This document shows positions 42,451-50,729 of a stretch of 64,000 nucleotides of DNA, one piece after another. The position numbers and the translations under genes were made by a program. Origin of the DNA: Hymenobacter wooponensis (GTDB lineage: Bacteria > Bacteroidota > Bacteroidia > Cytophagales > Hymenobacteraceae); contig NZ_SRKZ01000002.1 of the NCBI RefSeq assembly GCF_004745865.1, positions 310,001 to 374,000 of the forward strand, written 5' to 3'. The notes below the pieces were generated by a model that was not told the origin of the DNA, searched no databases, and saw nothing but the letters and a program-made list of their open reading frames with translations. The first letter of the stretch is position 1, and each line of letters starts with the position of its first letter.

Positions 42451-44892
42451 TTAGGAAAACCGCTTACGTATTTTTTCAACTACGCCTGCAGCTTGAGGTT
42501 GAGCTTCTTCATAGTAGCCTTGCCCGTAACCTTGCCCATAACCGTACCCGTAGCCATACATGCCACTGGTTTTCGCATCGTTTAAGATGGTGGTAATCTT
42601 GGTGAAGCCGTTTGTACGAACCAGCTTATTGATGTTTTTCAGGAAGGCCTTCTTCGAATAGTTAGCCCTAACTATATAAATAGGCACATCCGCTTTACGC
42701 ATGATGAGGATGCCATCCGTCACTAGGCCTACTGGCGGTGTATCAATGATAATCACATCATAAAATTGATACAGATGCTCTATCAAATCATCAAACCGTG
42801 AACTCAGAATAAGCTCCGATGGATTAGGTGGCGTTGGCCCCGCAGAAATAAAATCTAGCGTTGGGATGGTAGTATGCTGAATACACTCTTGCCAAGAATG
42901 CTTATCAATGAGTATAGTACTAACTCCTTTTGTGTTTTCAGCCTCGAAAGCTAGATTCACCTTGGGCTTACGCATATCTAGATCCAAGATTACTACTCGC
43001 TGATCTGAAGCCGCTATGATGCCGGCTAGATTAACCGTCACAAAGGTTTTGCCCTCTCCACTAACAGTAGAAGTTATAGAAATTAGTCGTTTCTTTTTGG
43101 AGGAAGCCATAAACTCTAGATTCGTCCGAATAGAGCGTATAGCTTCCGAAATAGCCGACTTTGGATTCTTATCAACAATCAGCTTTGATACCGACATTTT
43201 CTCCTTGTCGTAGGTAGGAATTACTCCCAACACTGGAGAAGACGTATTGCGCTCTAGCTCCCCTACATTCGTAACGGTATTGTGTAGTAGGTATCGAACA
43301 GCGATTAATCCTATTCCCAATACCAAGCCCACAGCCAACCCAATTGCATAGACCATTGTGCGAACAGGTGCAATGGGGGCTCCGGGTAAATTGGCTGGCG
43401 ACAATACTTGAAAGTCGGCTGTGATACCAGCTCTAGCAATATTGTATTCTAGCGTTTTGTCCATCATGAGCATGCTATACTTCTCATATAGCTCACGAGG
43501 GCGCTTTAGCCTTTCGATCTGGGTCCGTATTTCTGGCAGTTCGGCCAAACGACTCTGTAGCTCATTCGCTTTACCGTTCATTTGATCCAACTGCCGTTGC
43601 AAAAGCTGTTGGTTCTGGCGAAGCAATTGATTGATATTACGCTTAACAAAGGCAATCTGGTCCTGTAGGTTTTTAATTGCTTGTGTAGCGGGCGTATATG
43701 AATTTGAAATTCGGTTAATTTCTAGTTGTAAGCCGTATAACTCAGAAATGCGCTCTGTGAGCTCAGGTGCCTTCACCTCTGCTAAGGCTGGTATACTTTG
43801 CTCAGCAGATCTACCTTCCACCGCTATGATACGATTCTGTTCTATCTGGCTATTCAAGCTTCGTAGAAGAGATAACTGCTCCTGTAATTTCTGCCGTTCT
43901 TCCTCTTGGCTATTTAATAAAGTGGTCAAGCTTCCGAGTTCACTTTCAGCATCGAAAAGCTTATTCTGCTTCATATAGTCCTGCAGTTGCTCTTCTGCTT
44001 GACGCAAGAGTTGGCGATTGTCTTCTGACTGTTCTGCCAAGTACCGAAGTGTTTTAGCGGATTGTTCCTGCTTGCGCTGGATTTTTTCAACCAAATAGGC
44101 CGTATCTACTTTATTTACAATATCATGCGCCTTAAGGGGATTATGATCAGTGAAAGCTATACTAATAGTATTAGCATCCGGATTCACTATTTGAGCTTGC
44201 AGATTAGAACTTAGATACCCATTTATGAAGCCTTCGTCTCTGATTATAAAATAAAAGCTTCGGTCTGTATCTACTGGACGGAAAAGGGGAGTCTGAAGAA
44301 TCTTGAAGGTAAAGCCGGCTGTTTCAATCGGGTCACCAACAGCAGCTTTCTGGCTTTTTTCCTGACCGCCTTCTTGATAAGTTAATTCTATTTGTTGGGG
44401 AGATAAAAAATGCAGTCCGAATTTAGAATTGAACTGTCCCGCACCGCCTGCTCTGACCTCGTACTCAACTTTGAAGGGTGCAGCTCGATATAATTCGGTT
44501 TCTAGAACAGTTCCCTCTGCGTAATAATTTACCTCCAGATCGAGCGAGTCGCGCAATCTGCGATATATCAAATTAGACTTTATGAGTTCAATTTCGCCAG
44601 AAAGCTGGCTTGTACTTGGTGCTTTGCCTAAGCCCTCTAGCCCTAATACGCCAGCTTCAGTTTTTTCATCTATTTTAAGTAGAGATGTAGACTGATATAC
44701 TGGGCTGGTGTACCTAAGAAACAACCAAGAACTCAGTAGACCCAGAATAACAAGCAGCAATACCCAGGGTAAGCTCTTACGAGCTACCATTACCAGAGTA
44801 GTCAGATCTAATCCGCCGCCTTGGTCTTCATCCGCTTCCCCTCCGGCACCACGGACTAACTCTTCCAGATCAGCTTCTTCGTTTAAAGCCAT
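42451..44892 (-). CDS. Polysaccharide co-polymerase/tyrosine autokinase (Wzc-like)
   Basis: 813 residues. The first membrane helix is at ~33-55 (LPWVLLLVILGLLSSWLFL), then a large periplasmic coiled-coil region (~190-480; RISELYGLQLEINRISNSY, QQLLQRQLDQMNGKANELQSRLAELPEIRTQIERLKRPRELYEKYSMLMMDKTLEYNIA) and a second helix at ~512-532. The cytoplasmic kinase has Walker A near residue 612 (VSGEGKTFVTVNLA), Walker A' VVILDLDMRKPKV and Walker B VIIIDTPPVG. The C-terminal tail holds a Tyr cluster (GYGYGYGQGYGQGYYEE). It regulates chain length and export by Tyr phosphorylation. The DNA is noticeably A+T-rich. Confidence 0.95.
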   Translation of the reverse strand: MALNEEADLEELVRGAGGEADEDQGGGLDLTTLVMVARKSLPWVLLLVILGLLSSWLFLRYTSPVYQSTSLLKIDEKTEAGVLGLEGLGKAPSTSQLSGEIELIKSNLIYRRLRDSLDLEVNYYAEGTVLETELYRAAPFKVEYEVRAGGAGQFNSKFGLHFLSPQQIELTYQEGGQEKSQKAAVGDPIETAGFTFKILQTPLFRPVDTDRSFYFIIRDEGFINGYLSSNLQAQIVNPDANTISIAFTDHNPLKAHDIVNKVDTAYLVEKIQRKQEQSAKTLRYLAEQSEDNRQLLRQAEEQLQDYMKQNKLFDAESELGSLTTLLNSQEEERQKLQEQLSLLRSLNSQIEQNRIIAVEGRSAEQSIPALAEVKAPELTERISELYGLQLEINRISNSYTPATQAIKNLQDQIAFVKRNINQLLRQNQQLLQRQLDQMNGKANELQSRLAELPEIRTQIERLKRPRELYEKYSMLMMDKTLEYNIARAGITADFQVLSPANLPGAPIAPVRTMVYAIGLAVGLVLGIGLIAVRYLLHNTVTNVGELERNTSSPVLGVIPTYDKEKMSVSKLIVDKNPKSAISEAIRSIRTNLEFMASSKKKRLISITSTVSGEGKTFVTVNLAGIIAASDQRVVILDLDMRKPKVNLAFEAENTKGVSTILIDKHSWQECIQHTTIPTLDFISAGPTPPNPSELILSSRFDDLIEHLYQFYDVIIIDTPPVGLVTDGILIMRKADVPIYIVRANYSKKAFLKNINKLVRTNGFTKITTILNDAKTSGMYGYGYGYGQGYGQGYYEEAQPQAAGVVEKIRKRFS

Positions 44893-44927
44893 ATAGGCAG
44901 ACGCTCAGTAATTAAAAAATGGAAGCG

Positions 44928-45854
44928 CTATTTAACAGCGTTCCGAATAAGGAAAAACGTTGTGAAGATGCCTACTACGCTTCCTATTAAGCCAAAATAA
45001 GGCTGTGCATCACTTAACGTTTCATATACGGGACGACGTATGGGCTCCACATAGATAATGTCATTGGGCTCAACCTGTAAACTCGCTCGTCTCATCCCAT
45101 CGATAGTAGTTAGATTGATAATCTGTACTTGTGGGTTTTTTAAATCACCCCGAATCAGACGGATATTGTCAGCGCGCCCTGATTGGCCGCTGGCAGATGT
45201 AGTACCAACATATCCTCCAGAAATACCACCTGCGGAAGCCAGCACTTCTAGCAGGTTCATATTGTCGTTATACAGTTGAATAACCTGACCTGGTCCACCA
45301 GCCACTGCGCCCATTACCACAACCCGGTTATTCGTTACCCGGGTCTGCACAAATACGTCCTTATAGTAGACACTGTAACGCTGCTGTAGTACGCTATCTG
45401 CTTCCAACAAGGTATAGCCCGCCAAGCGCAAAGGATCAATCATAGGCAGCTTAATCATGCCATCGTGCTGCACTAGGAATTCGCTTTGACCAGAGCCCTG
45501 CTGCTGTTGATTATTACGCCCACCTCCAGAACTGCGAGTAATTGGCTGGCGACTGCCACCGCTTGCGCCTCCCGGGGAGCCGAACCCTAACTCCCCATTA
45601 GGGTCTATAATTCGCTCTCCCTTGTTAGTAGCGACTTGAACGTACAGGTAATCATTGGGCTGAATGATATAGTTACGTTCAGCTCGATTGACTACATCCC
45701 GCAGACGTGCTGTATCAAGGGCTCCAGCACCAGTAGTTCGCAGTAGAATATTTTGCTGCCTCAGCTTGGAAGTGGTGCAAGAAAAGGAGATCAGTGCAGC
45801 GCAAACGCATAACACACATAGGCGCAGAAGGCGGGGTAACGTGCTTTTTTGCAT
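44928..45854 (-). CDS. Polysaccharide export lipoprotein (Wza-like)
   Basis: 308 residues from ATG 45852-45854. Lipoprotein signal MQKSTLPRLLRLCVLCVCAALISFSC; the possible lipid Cys is at about residue 26. The Poly_export region is YIIQPNDYLYVQVATNKGERI and SEFLVQHDGMIKLPMIDPLRLAGYTLLEADSVLQQRY. SLBB-like domains follow (VVVMGAVAGGPGQVIQLYNDNMNLLEVLASAGG, VEPNDIIYVEPI). A Gly/Ser/Gln-rich insert (~110-135) is unusual. The C-terminal hydrophobic helix (PYFGLIGSVVGIFTTFFLI) fits the outer-membrane pore. First gene of the operon. Confidence 0.92.
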   Translation of the reverse strand: MQKSTLPRLLRLCVLCVCAALISFSCTTSKLRQQNILLRTTGAGALDTARLRDVVNRAERNYIIQPNDYLYVQVATNKGERIIDPNGELGFGSPGGASGGSRQPITRSSGGGRNNQQQQGSGQSEFLVQHDGMIKLPMIDPLRLAGYTLLEADSVLQQRYSVYYKDVFVQTRVTNNRVVVMGAVAGGPGQVIQLYNDNMNLLEVLASAGGISGGYVGTTSASGQSGRADNIRLIRGDLKNPQVQIINLTTIDGMRRASLQVEPNDIIYVEPIRRPVYETLSDAQPYFGLIGSVVGIFTTFFLIRNAVK

Positions 45855-46019
45855 GCAAACCGGAGAACCGGGTTCAAGGTCAGGACTTAATGGAAAACCC
45901 AAAATCACACATAGGAATTCCGGGAAAGAACTACCAAAGTAACCGAATCGGTGCGCCCTTTCAAAATCCGGGCCACTTCAACCCCAAATCCTGTACTGGC
46001 TTCTGCCTCTATAAAATCG

Positions 46020-46027
46020 TACTTTCG
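46020..46027 (+). promoter_or_regulatory. Probable -7 element TACTTTCG
   Basis: One mismatch to TAnnTTTG, 65 bp before the acyl-CoA dehydrogenase start. No clear -33 was seen. Confidence 0.45.
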
Positions 46028-46092
46028 CGGACCCAAAACGGGCGCTGTCCTGTTTAGTTCATATTCCCACCCCACCCTTACTCCCACCCCGT

Positions 46093-47232
46093 ATGGAACT
46101 GGTCGCTACAGAAAACCAGACAATGATTGCCCAGATGGTGCGCGATTTTGGCGCGCAGTACATCAAACCCGACATGATGAAATGGGACGAATCCCAGGAG
46201 TTTCCTGTAGACGTCTTTCATAAACTCGGAGAGCTCGGCCTTATGGGCGTGCTAGTACCCCAAGAGTATGGAGGGGCTGGCTTTGGCTACGTAGAATATG
46301 TTACAGCTATTGCAGAGCTTTCCAAGATTGATGGTAGCATTGGTCTGAGTATGGCTGCGCATAACTCTCTTTGCACTGGCCATATTCTACAACACGCTTC
46401 TGAAGAGCAGAAACACAAGTACCTACCCAAACTGGCCTCTGGCGAGTGGATTGGAGCCTGGGGTCTAACGGAGCCCAATACTGGTTCTGATGCGGGCAAT
46501 ATGCGCACCGTAGCTATCGAAGACGGCGACTTTTATGTGCTCAACGGAGCTAAAAACTTCATCACCCATGGCAAGACTGGCAACGTGGCTGTAGTTATTG
46601 CACGGACGGGTGAAGTAGGTGACTCTCACGGCATGACGGCTTTCATCATTGAACGCGGTACGCCTGGCTTTGCTGCCGGTCGCAAAGAAGATAAGCTTGG
46701 CATGCGCGCTTCTGAAACTACGGAGCTCATCTTCACCGATTGCCGCGTACCTAAGGAAAATATCATTGGAAAGGTAGGTGACGGTTTTGTGCAGGCTTTG
46801 AAAGTACTAGACGGTGGTCGTATTAGCATTGCGGCCTTGAGCTTGGGCATTGCGCAGGGAGCGTATGAAGCAGCGCTGCAGTACTCAAAGGAGCGTCATC
46901 AGTTTAATCAGCCTATTAGCAACTTCCAGGGTATCGGCTTTAAGCTCGCCGATATGGCTACCGAGATTGAAGCCGCTTCCCTGCTCACCTATCGGGCTGC
47001 CGATATGAAAGACCGGGGACTGAATGTTAATCGTGAGTCGGCAATGGCGAAGCTCTATGCCTCAGAAGTGGCGGTACGCACGGCTAACGAAGGGGTGCAA
47101 ATTTTTGGTGGCTACGGTTACACCAAGGACTATCCGGCTGAGAAATACTATCGTGATGCTAAGCTCTGCACAATTGGCGAAGGCACCTCTGAAATTCAAA
47201 AGCTTGTAATTGCTCGTACTATCCTAAAATAG
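46093..47232 (+). CDS. Acyl-CoA dehydrogenase
   Basis: 379 residues; FAD enzyme that introduces the alpha-beta double bond in acyl-CoA (beta-oxidation or amino-acid degradation). Segments: [33 protein letters not shown] (FAD/substrate signature), [34 protein letters not shown] and [25 protein letters not shown]. The final [38 protein letters not shown] has the catalytic Glu in IGEGTSEIQ. It is most like short-chain or butyryl-CoA dehydrogenases. No electron-transfer flavoprotein genes are adjacent. Confidence 0.95.
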   Translation: MELVATENQTMIAQMVRDFGAQYIKPDMMKWDESQEFPVDVFHKLGELGLMGVLVPQEYGGAGFGYVEYVTAIAELSKIDGSIGLSMAAHNSLCTGHILQHASEEQKHKYLPKLASGEWIGAWGLTEPNTGSDAGNMRTVAIEDGDFYVLNGAKNFITHGKTGNVAVVIARTGEVGDSHGMTAFIIERGTPGFAAGRKEDKLGMRASETTELIFTDCRVPKENIIGKVGDGFVQALKVLDGGRISIAALSLGIAQGAYEAALQYSKERHQFNQPISNFQGIGFKLADMATEIEAASLLTYRAADMKDRGLNVNRESAMAKLYASEVAVRTANEGVQIFGGYGYTKDYPAEKYYRDAKLCTIGEGTSEIQKLVIARTILK

Positions 47233-47326
47233 AGGAGACTTGTTGATAAGAGTAAGCTTCATGCATAGTGGCCTAGCGGTAGAATGGCATAGATAAACTA
47301 TTGAATCTTAGTTAATCTGTAAACCA

Positions 47327-47359
47327 TTTGCATCTACCACGTAGAGTTCCTTATCTTTG
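47327..47359 (+). promoter_or_regulatory. Promoter of rpsU
   Basis: TTTG at 47327-47330 and TATCTTTG at 47352-47359 are separated by 21 bp, an excellent match to the Bacteroidota TTTG/TAnnTTTG promoter. It lies 41 bp before the start codon. Confidence 0.85.
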
Positions 47360-47399
47360 CAGCCCTCTAGCCAGGAAAGTTTTCAACCTCACTGAAGAT

Positions 47400-47597
47400 A
47401 TGATCATCGTACAAATCAAAGAAAACGAGTCGGTTGACCGTGCGCTCAAGCGCTTCAAGAAGAAATTCGAGCGCACTGGCGTGCTGAAAGAACTGCGTCG
47501 CCGCACGTTTTTCCAGAAGCCTTCCATCACGAACCGCAAGCAGAAGCAGAAAGCTATCTACAAGCAGGTAACGTATGGTAACGAGGCTAATCAATAG
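47400..47597 (+). CDS. rpsU: 30S ribosomal protein S21
   Basis: 65 residues from ATG 47400 ([42 protein letters not shown]). The length and basic sequence match S21 of Bacteroidota, which in this group is linked to translation without Shine-Dalgarno signals. The open frame extends 24 codons upstream, but that part lies in the promoter and leader. It is followed by its own terminator, then xerC and hpf, the usual Bacteroidota order. Confidence 0.96.
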   Translation: MIIVQIKENESVDRALKRFKKKFERTGVLKELRRRTFFQKPSITNRKQKQKAIYKQVTYGNEANQ

Positions 47598-47622
47598 TCT
47601 CAGAAAGCTTTCTATAAGCTAG

Positions 47623-47668
47623 AAAAGCCGGCTGATTTATGCTCTAGCAGCATAACAGCCGGCTTTTT
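47623..47668 (+). terminator. Terminator of rpsU
   Basis: AAAAGCCGGCTG/CAGCCGGCTTTT stem with a 22-bp loop and T-tract, 26 bp after the stop. Confidence 0.88.
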
Positions 47669-47748
47669 CGCGCCCGTATATTTCATTTTTTTCTTCCATT
47701 GAATTCCATACATTGGGTATCCACAGCTTAGCTGTCGGGCCCTAACGT

Positions 47749-48636
47749 ATGGAATTGTTTTTTGATTATTTGCGGTTCGAGCGGCGGTATAGTCCGCATA
47801 CGGTACTGTCCTACCAAACCGATCTGCGGCAGTTTTCTGCATTTCTAGAAACCACTTATGAGCTACAGGATCCGACGCAGGCGGACCATATGCTAATTCG
47901 TTCGTGGGTAGTGGCTCTAATGCAGCAACACCAAGACCCGCGCACGGTCAACCGCAAGATTGCCTGTTTACGCTCTTACTACAAATATTTGCTGCGAACG
48001 GGGGCCATCCAGAAAAACCCCATGTTGCGCATCACTTCACCCAAGGTAGCCAAGAAGTTGCCCGACTTTGTAGCGGAGGATTCACTCAACGGATTGCTCA
48101 ATACATTCGAATTTTCGCAGGACTTGGTGGGCTCTCGCGACCAGCTGATTCTTGAACTACTCTACGGTACCGGTATCCGCCTCTCTGAGCTAATTGGTAT
48201 TGGTCACGAAGACATCAGCTTAGCAGGCAAAACAGTGCGCGTAACAGGCAAAGGCAACAAGCAGCGCCTCGTACCACTCAACCCCACTTTGCTTTTAGTG
48301 CTAGAACACTATATAGCGCATAAGCAACGCGAATTTGGCGCTGACAGCAACGTCCGCCGGGCACTCCTCGTTACTGACAAAGGAGAGCCGCTCTATGAAA
48401 AGTTTGTGTATCGCACGGTAAAGCACTATTTAAGCCAGATTACTACGGCGTCTGGTCAGCAGCACCCGCACGTGTTACGTCACTCCTTCGCTACGCATTT
48501 GCTAGGCAAAGGCGCCGACTTAAACGCTATCAAGGAGTTGCTAGGCCACGCTAATCTGGCGGCCACCCAAGTATACACACACTTGAGTATTGACAAGCTC
48601 AAATCCGTGTTTGAAAAGGCCCACCCAAAGGCCTAA
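47749..48636 (+). CDS. xerC: Tyrosine recombinase XerC
   Basis: 295 residues. The N-terminal core-binding domain (YSPHTVLSYQTDLRQFSAFL, RTVNRKIACLRSYYKYLLR) is followed by a catalytic domain with Arg144 (GTGIRLSEL), Lys168 (GKGNKQRLVPL), His241 and Arg244 (HPHVLRHSFATHLL), His267 (LLGHANLAATQ) and nucleophile Tyr276 (VYTHLSIDKL). It resolves chromosome dimers at dif with a partner recombinase. It sits between rpsU and hpf as in other Bacteroidota, so it is a chromosomal Xer protein and not a mobile-element integrase. The xerC versus xerD name is by context. Confidence 0.93.
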   Translation: MELFFDYLRFERRYSPHTVLSYQTDLRQFSAFLETTYELQDPTQADHMLIRSWVVALMQQHQDPRTVNRKIACLRSYYKYLLRTGAIQKNPMLRITSPKVAKKLPDFVAEDSLNGLLNTFEFSQDLVGSRDQLILELLYGTGIRLSELIGIGHEDISLAGKTVRVTGKGNKQRLVPLNPTLLLVLEHYIAHKQREFGADSNVRRALLVTDKGEPLYEKFVYRTVKHYLSQITTASGQQHPHVLRHSFATHLLGKGADLNAIKELLGHANLAATQVYTHLSIDKLKSVFEKAHPKA

Positions 48637-48665
48637 TTTTTCTTTTACCCTTAACCCAACATCCG

Positions 48666-48965
48666 ATGAAAGTACAGATGCAATCGGTGCATTTTGATGC
48701 CGACCAAAAACTGATTGACTTCATCCAGAAGCGTCTTGATAAACTCGAAACCTTTTATGACCACGTCACGGAAGGAGAAGTGATTATGCGCCTGAATAAC
48801 AAGGATGGTATAAATAATAAAACGGTGGAAGTAAAGGTTCGGGTCCCCGGTACCACGCTTTTCGCACAGGAAGATGCTGGCACATTTGAGGCGGCCGCTG
48901 ATGCCGCCGCTGACAGTCTGAAGCGTCAGATCACCAAATATAAAGACAAGCTTGTGAGCCACTAA
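48666..48965 (+). CDS. hpf: Ribosome hibernation-promoting factor (short HPF/RaiA)
   Basis: 99 residues: MKVQMQSVHFDADQKLIDFIQKRLDKLETFYDHVTEGEVIMRL to AAADSLKRQITKYKDKLVSH, the beta-alpha-beta-beta-beta-alpha pattern of the short form. It binds the 30S decoding region in stationary phase. It starts 29 bp after xerC, probably on the same transcript, and ends before a bidirectional terminator. Confidence 0.92.
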   Translation: MKVQMQSVHFDADQKLIDFIQKRLDKLETFYDHVTEGEVIMRLNNKDGINNKTVEVKVRVPGTTLFAQEDAGTFEAAADAAADSLKRQITKYKDKLVSH

Positions 48966-49024
48966 GCATACCAGGTAGGTGGCCTAGCCAGCTATGCTAG
49001 GCCACTTAGCTCCGCTTCGTGCAT

Positions 49025-49060
49025 AAAAAAGCCCCAACTGCTACCAGTTGGGGCTTTTTT
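49025..49060. terminator. Bidirectional terminator
   Basis: AAAAAAGCCCCAACTG/CAGTTGGGGCTTTTTT perfect stem with a CTAC loop between the convergent hpf and metK genes. Confidence 0.93.
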
Positions 49061-49077
49061 TGTAAGGTCATGCTACT

Positions 49078-50340
49078 CTACAGCGCAAACTCGGCCTTAA
49101 TTTTATCGACGTAGTCAAGCTTCTCCCAAGTGAAAGTCTCAACGGTCTTGGTTGAGCCATCGGCTTGTTTTACTTCTTTTGTACCGGGTTGACGACCCAT
49201 ATGGCCATAGGCAGCTGATTCAGCGAAGATGGGGTTCTGCAGGCCTAAGCGCTTTACGATGGCGTAGGGGCGCAGGTCGAAAATGCTCTGCACTTTAGCG
49301 GCAATTTCACCATCCGTGAGTTGGTGACCAAACGAGCCGGTAGCCTTAGTAGTACCGTAGGTTGTTACGAATACGCCAACTGGCTCAGCCACACCAATAG
49401 CGTAGGCCACTTGCACGAGCACCTGATCGGCTACGCCAGCAGCCACCAGATTTTTAGCAATATGGCGGGCTGCATAGGCAGCGGAACGGTCAACTTTTGA
49501 AGAGTCCTTGCCGGAGAAAGCACCGCCACCGTGAGCACCCTTGCCGCCATACGTATCCACAATGATTTTGCGGCCCGTGAGGCCAGAGTCACCATGAGGA
49601 CCGCCAATTACGAACTTGCCCGTGGGGTTGATGTGGTACTTGATATCCTCGGTAAAGAGGGCTTGGACCTCTTGCGTGAGCTGAGCTTTCACCCGCGGAA
49701 TCAGGATGTTCTTAATATCCTGCTCAATCTGGGTTAGCATCACCTGCTCGTTTTGGTCGAAATCGTCGTGCTGGGTACTGACCACGATGGTTTCGATGGC
49801 TTCCGGCGTGTTGTCGTCGTTGTAGCGGATGGTTACCTGGCTTTTCGCATCGGGGCGCAGGTAGGTCATCTCCTGCCCAGCCTTGCGGATAGCCGACAGC
49901 TCACGCAGTAGACGGTGCGAGAGGTCGAGAGCCAAAGGCATGTAATTTTCCGTCTCACGAGTAGCATACCCGAACATCATGCCCTGGTCACCGGCACCCT
50001 GCTCTTCAGGCTTGGCACGCTCAACACCTTGGTTGATGTCAGCCGACTGCTCGTGCAGACGGTTCATTACCTCGCAAGTGTCGGCATTAAACAGGTACTC
50101 AGGCTTGTTGTAGCCAATGCGACGAATCACCTCCCGGATGATGGGCTCGGCCTCTACGTGGGCCGTTGATTTAATTTCGCCGGCTACCAGCGCAAAATCA
50201 GTGGTAACCAGGGTTTCGCAGGCGACTTTAGCCGTGGGGTCCTGACGCAAGTATTCGTCGAGGATGGCATCGGAAATCTGGTCGGCTACTTTATCGGGGT
50301 GGCCTTCCGAAACAGATTCGGAGGTGAACAAGTACGGCAT
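49078..50340 (-). CDS. metK: S-adenosylmethionine synthetase
   Basis: 420 residues, makes SAM from methionine and ATP. The start MPYLFTSESVSEGHPDKVADQISDAILD has the ATP-binding HPDK. GAGDQGMMFGYAT is the methionine-loop signature, and GGPHGDSGLTGRKIIVDTYGG and GGGAFSGKDSSKVDRSAAY are the active-site metal/ATP segments. SAM made here would supply the radical SAM enzyme and other methyltransferases of the cell. It has a strong promoter and an unusual GC-rich leader (50365-50410). Confidence 0.97.
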   Translation of the reverse strand: MPYLFTSESVSEGHPDKVADQISDAILDEYLRQDPTAKVACETLVTTDFALVAGEIKSTAHVEAEPIIREVIRRIGYNKPEYLFNADTCEVMNRLHEQSADINQGVERAKPEEQGAGDQGMMFGYATRETENYMPLALDLSHRLLRELSAIRKAGQEMTYLRPDAKSQVTIRYNDDNTPEAIETIVVSTQHDDFDQNEQVMLTQIEQDIKNILIPRVKAQLTQEVQALFTEDIKYHINPTGKFVIGGPHGDSGLTGRKIIVDTYGGKGAHGGGAFSGKDSSKVDRSAAYAARHIAKNLVAAGVADQVLVQVAYAIGVAEPVGVFVTTYGTTKATGSFGHQLTDGEIAAKVQSIFDLRPYAIVKRLGLQNPIFAESAAYGHMGRQPGTKEVKQADGSTKTVETFTWEKLDYVDKIKAEFAL

Positions 50341-50364
50341 CAGCTAGTAAGGTAGAAGTACGCG

Positions 50365-50410
50365 AGGGGCCGGCAGCCCCTGCCCCGCCCTAGCGAAAGG
50401 CCGGGCAGGG
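50365..50410 (-). promoter_or_regulatory. metK leader with two competing hairpins
   Basis: In the mRNA, the first stem pairs CCCTGCCCGGCC with GGGCGGGGCAGGG (50377-50410). A second, shorter stem pairs AGGGGC with GCCCCT (50365-50381) and needs bases used by the first. The pattern does not match SAM-I or SAM-II riboswitches that I recognise. Confidence 0.5.
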
Positions 50411-50413
50411 CCG

Positions 50414-50421
50414 CAAAGCTA
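50414..50421 (-). promoter_or_regulatory. -7 element TAGCTTTG of metK
   Basis: TAGCTTTG on the minus strand, about 73 bp before the metK ATG, matches TAnnTTTG. It predicts a leader of roughly 65 nt. Confidence 0.7.
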
Positions 50422-50729
50422 CAAGTTTTCTAGATGGTGAAAGGGTGAAACGACTGAATTCATCTTGATCCTTCTAGCCAAGTACACCCCAGCAAGAAAT
50501 TATTGCCAGGAAGCAAACCCGATTATACCCAACCCTATTCTTCCTCGGTTTCTCTTCTAGGCCATATGGTAGTATGCAGAACGGGCGTTCCTATATAGCC
50601 AGCTTTTCTTTTGAGTAATGCGCTACCATCGTACTGCACAGGAATATCTTATAGTGATGAGTGCTGCATTTCCTTCGGGCACTGGAGGTAAGGCGGCGCC
50701 TTATGACAGATTAGCTAGTTTAGGCTACT
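50422..50729. other. Intergenic region upstream of metK
   Basis: 308 bp of A+T-richer sequence with no coding frame. It contains CTAGGCC near 50560. No terminator hairpin for the peptidase gene ending at 50730 was recognised. Confidence 0.4.

Noticed and set aside
47716..47725. TATCCACAG resembling a DnaA box before xerC
   Set aside because: A single imperfect copy, no cluster, no dnaA or other origin genes; not an origin.
47749..48636. XerC-like recombinase as a sign of a mobile element
   Set aside because: It sits between rpsU and hpf, a conserved chromosomal arrangement in Bacteroidota; no attachment sites or phage genes nearby.
50341..50421. SAM-I or SAM-II riboswitch in the metK leader
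   Set aside because: The leader is too short and lacks the conserved cores of these classes; only simple competing hairpins are visible.
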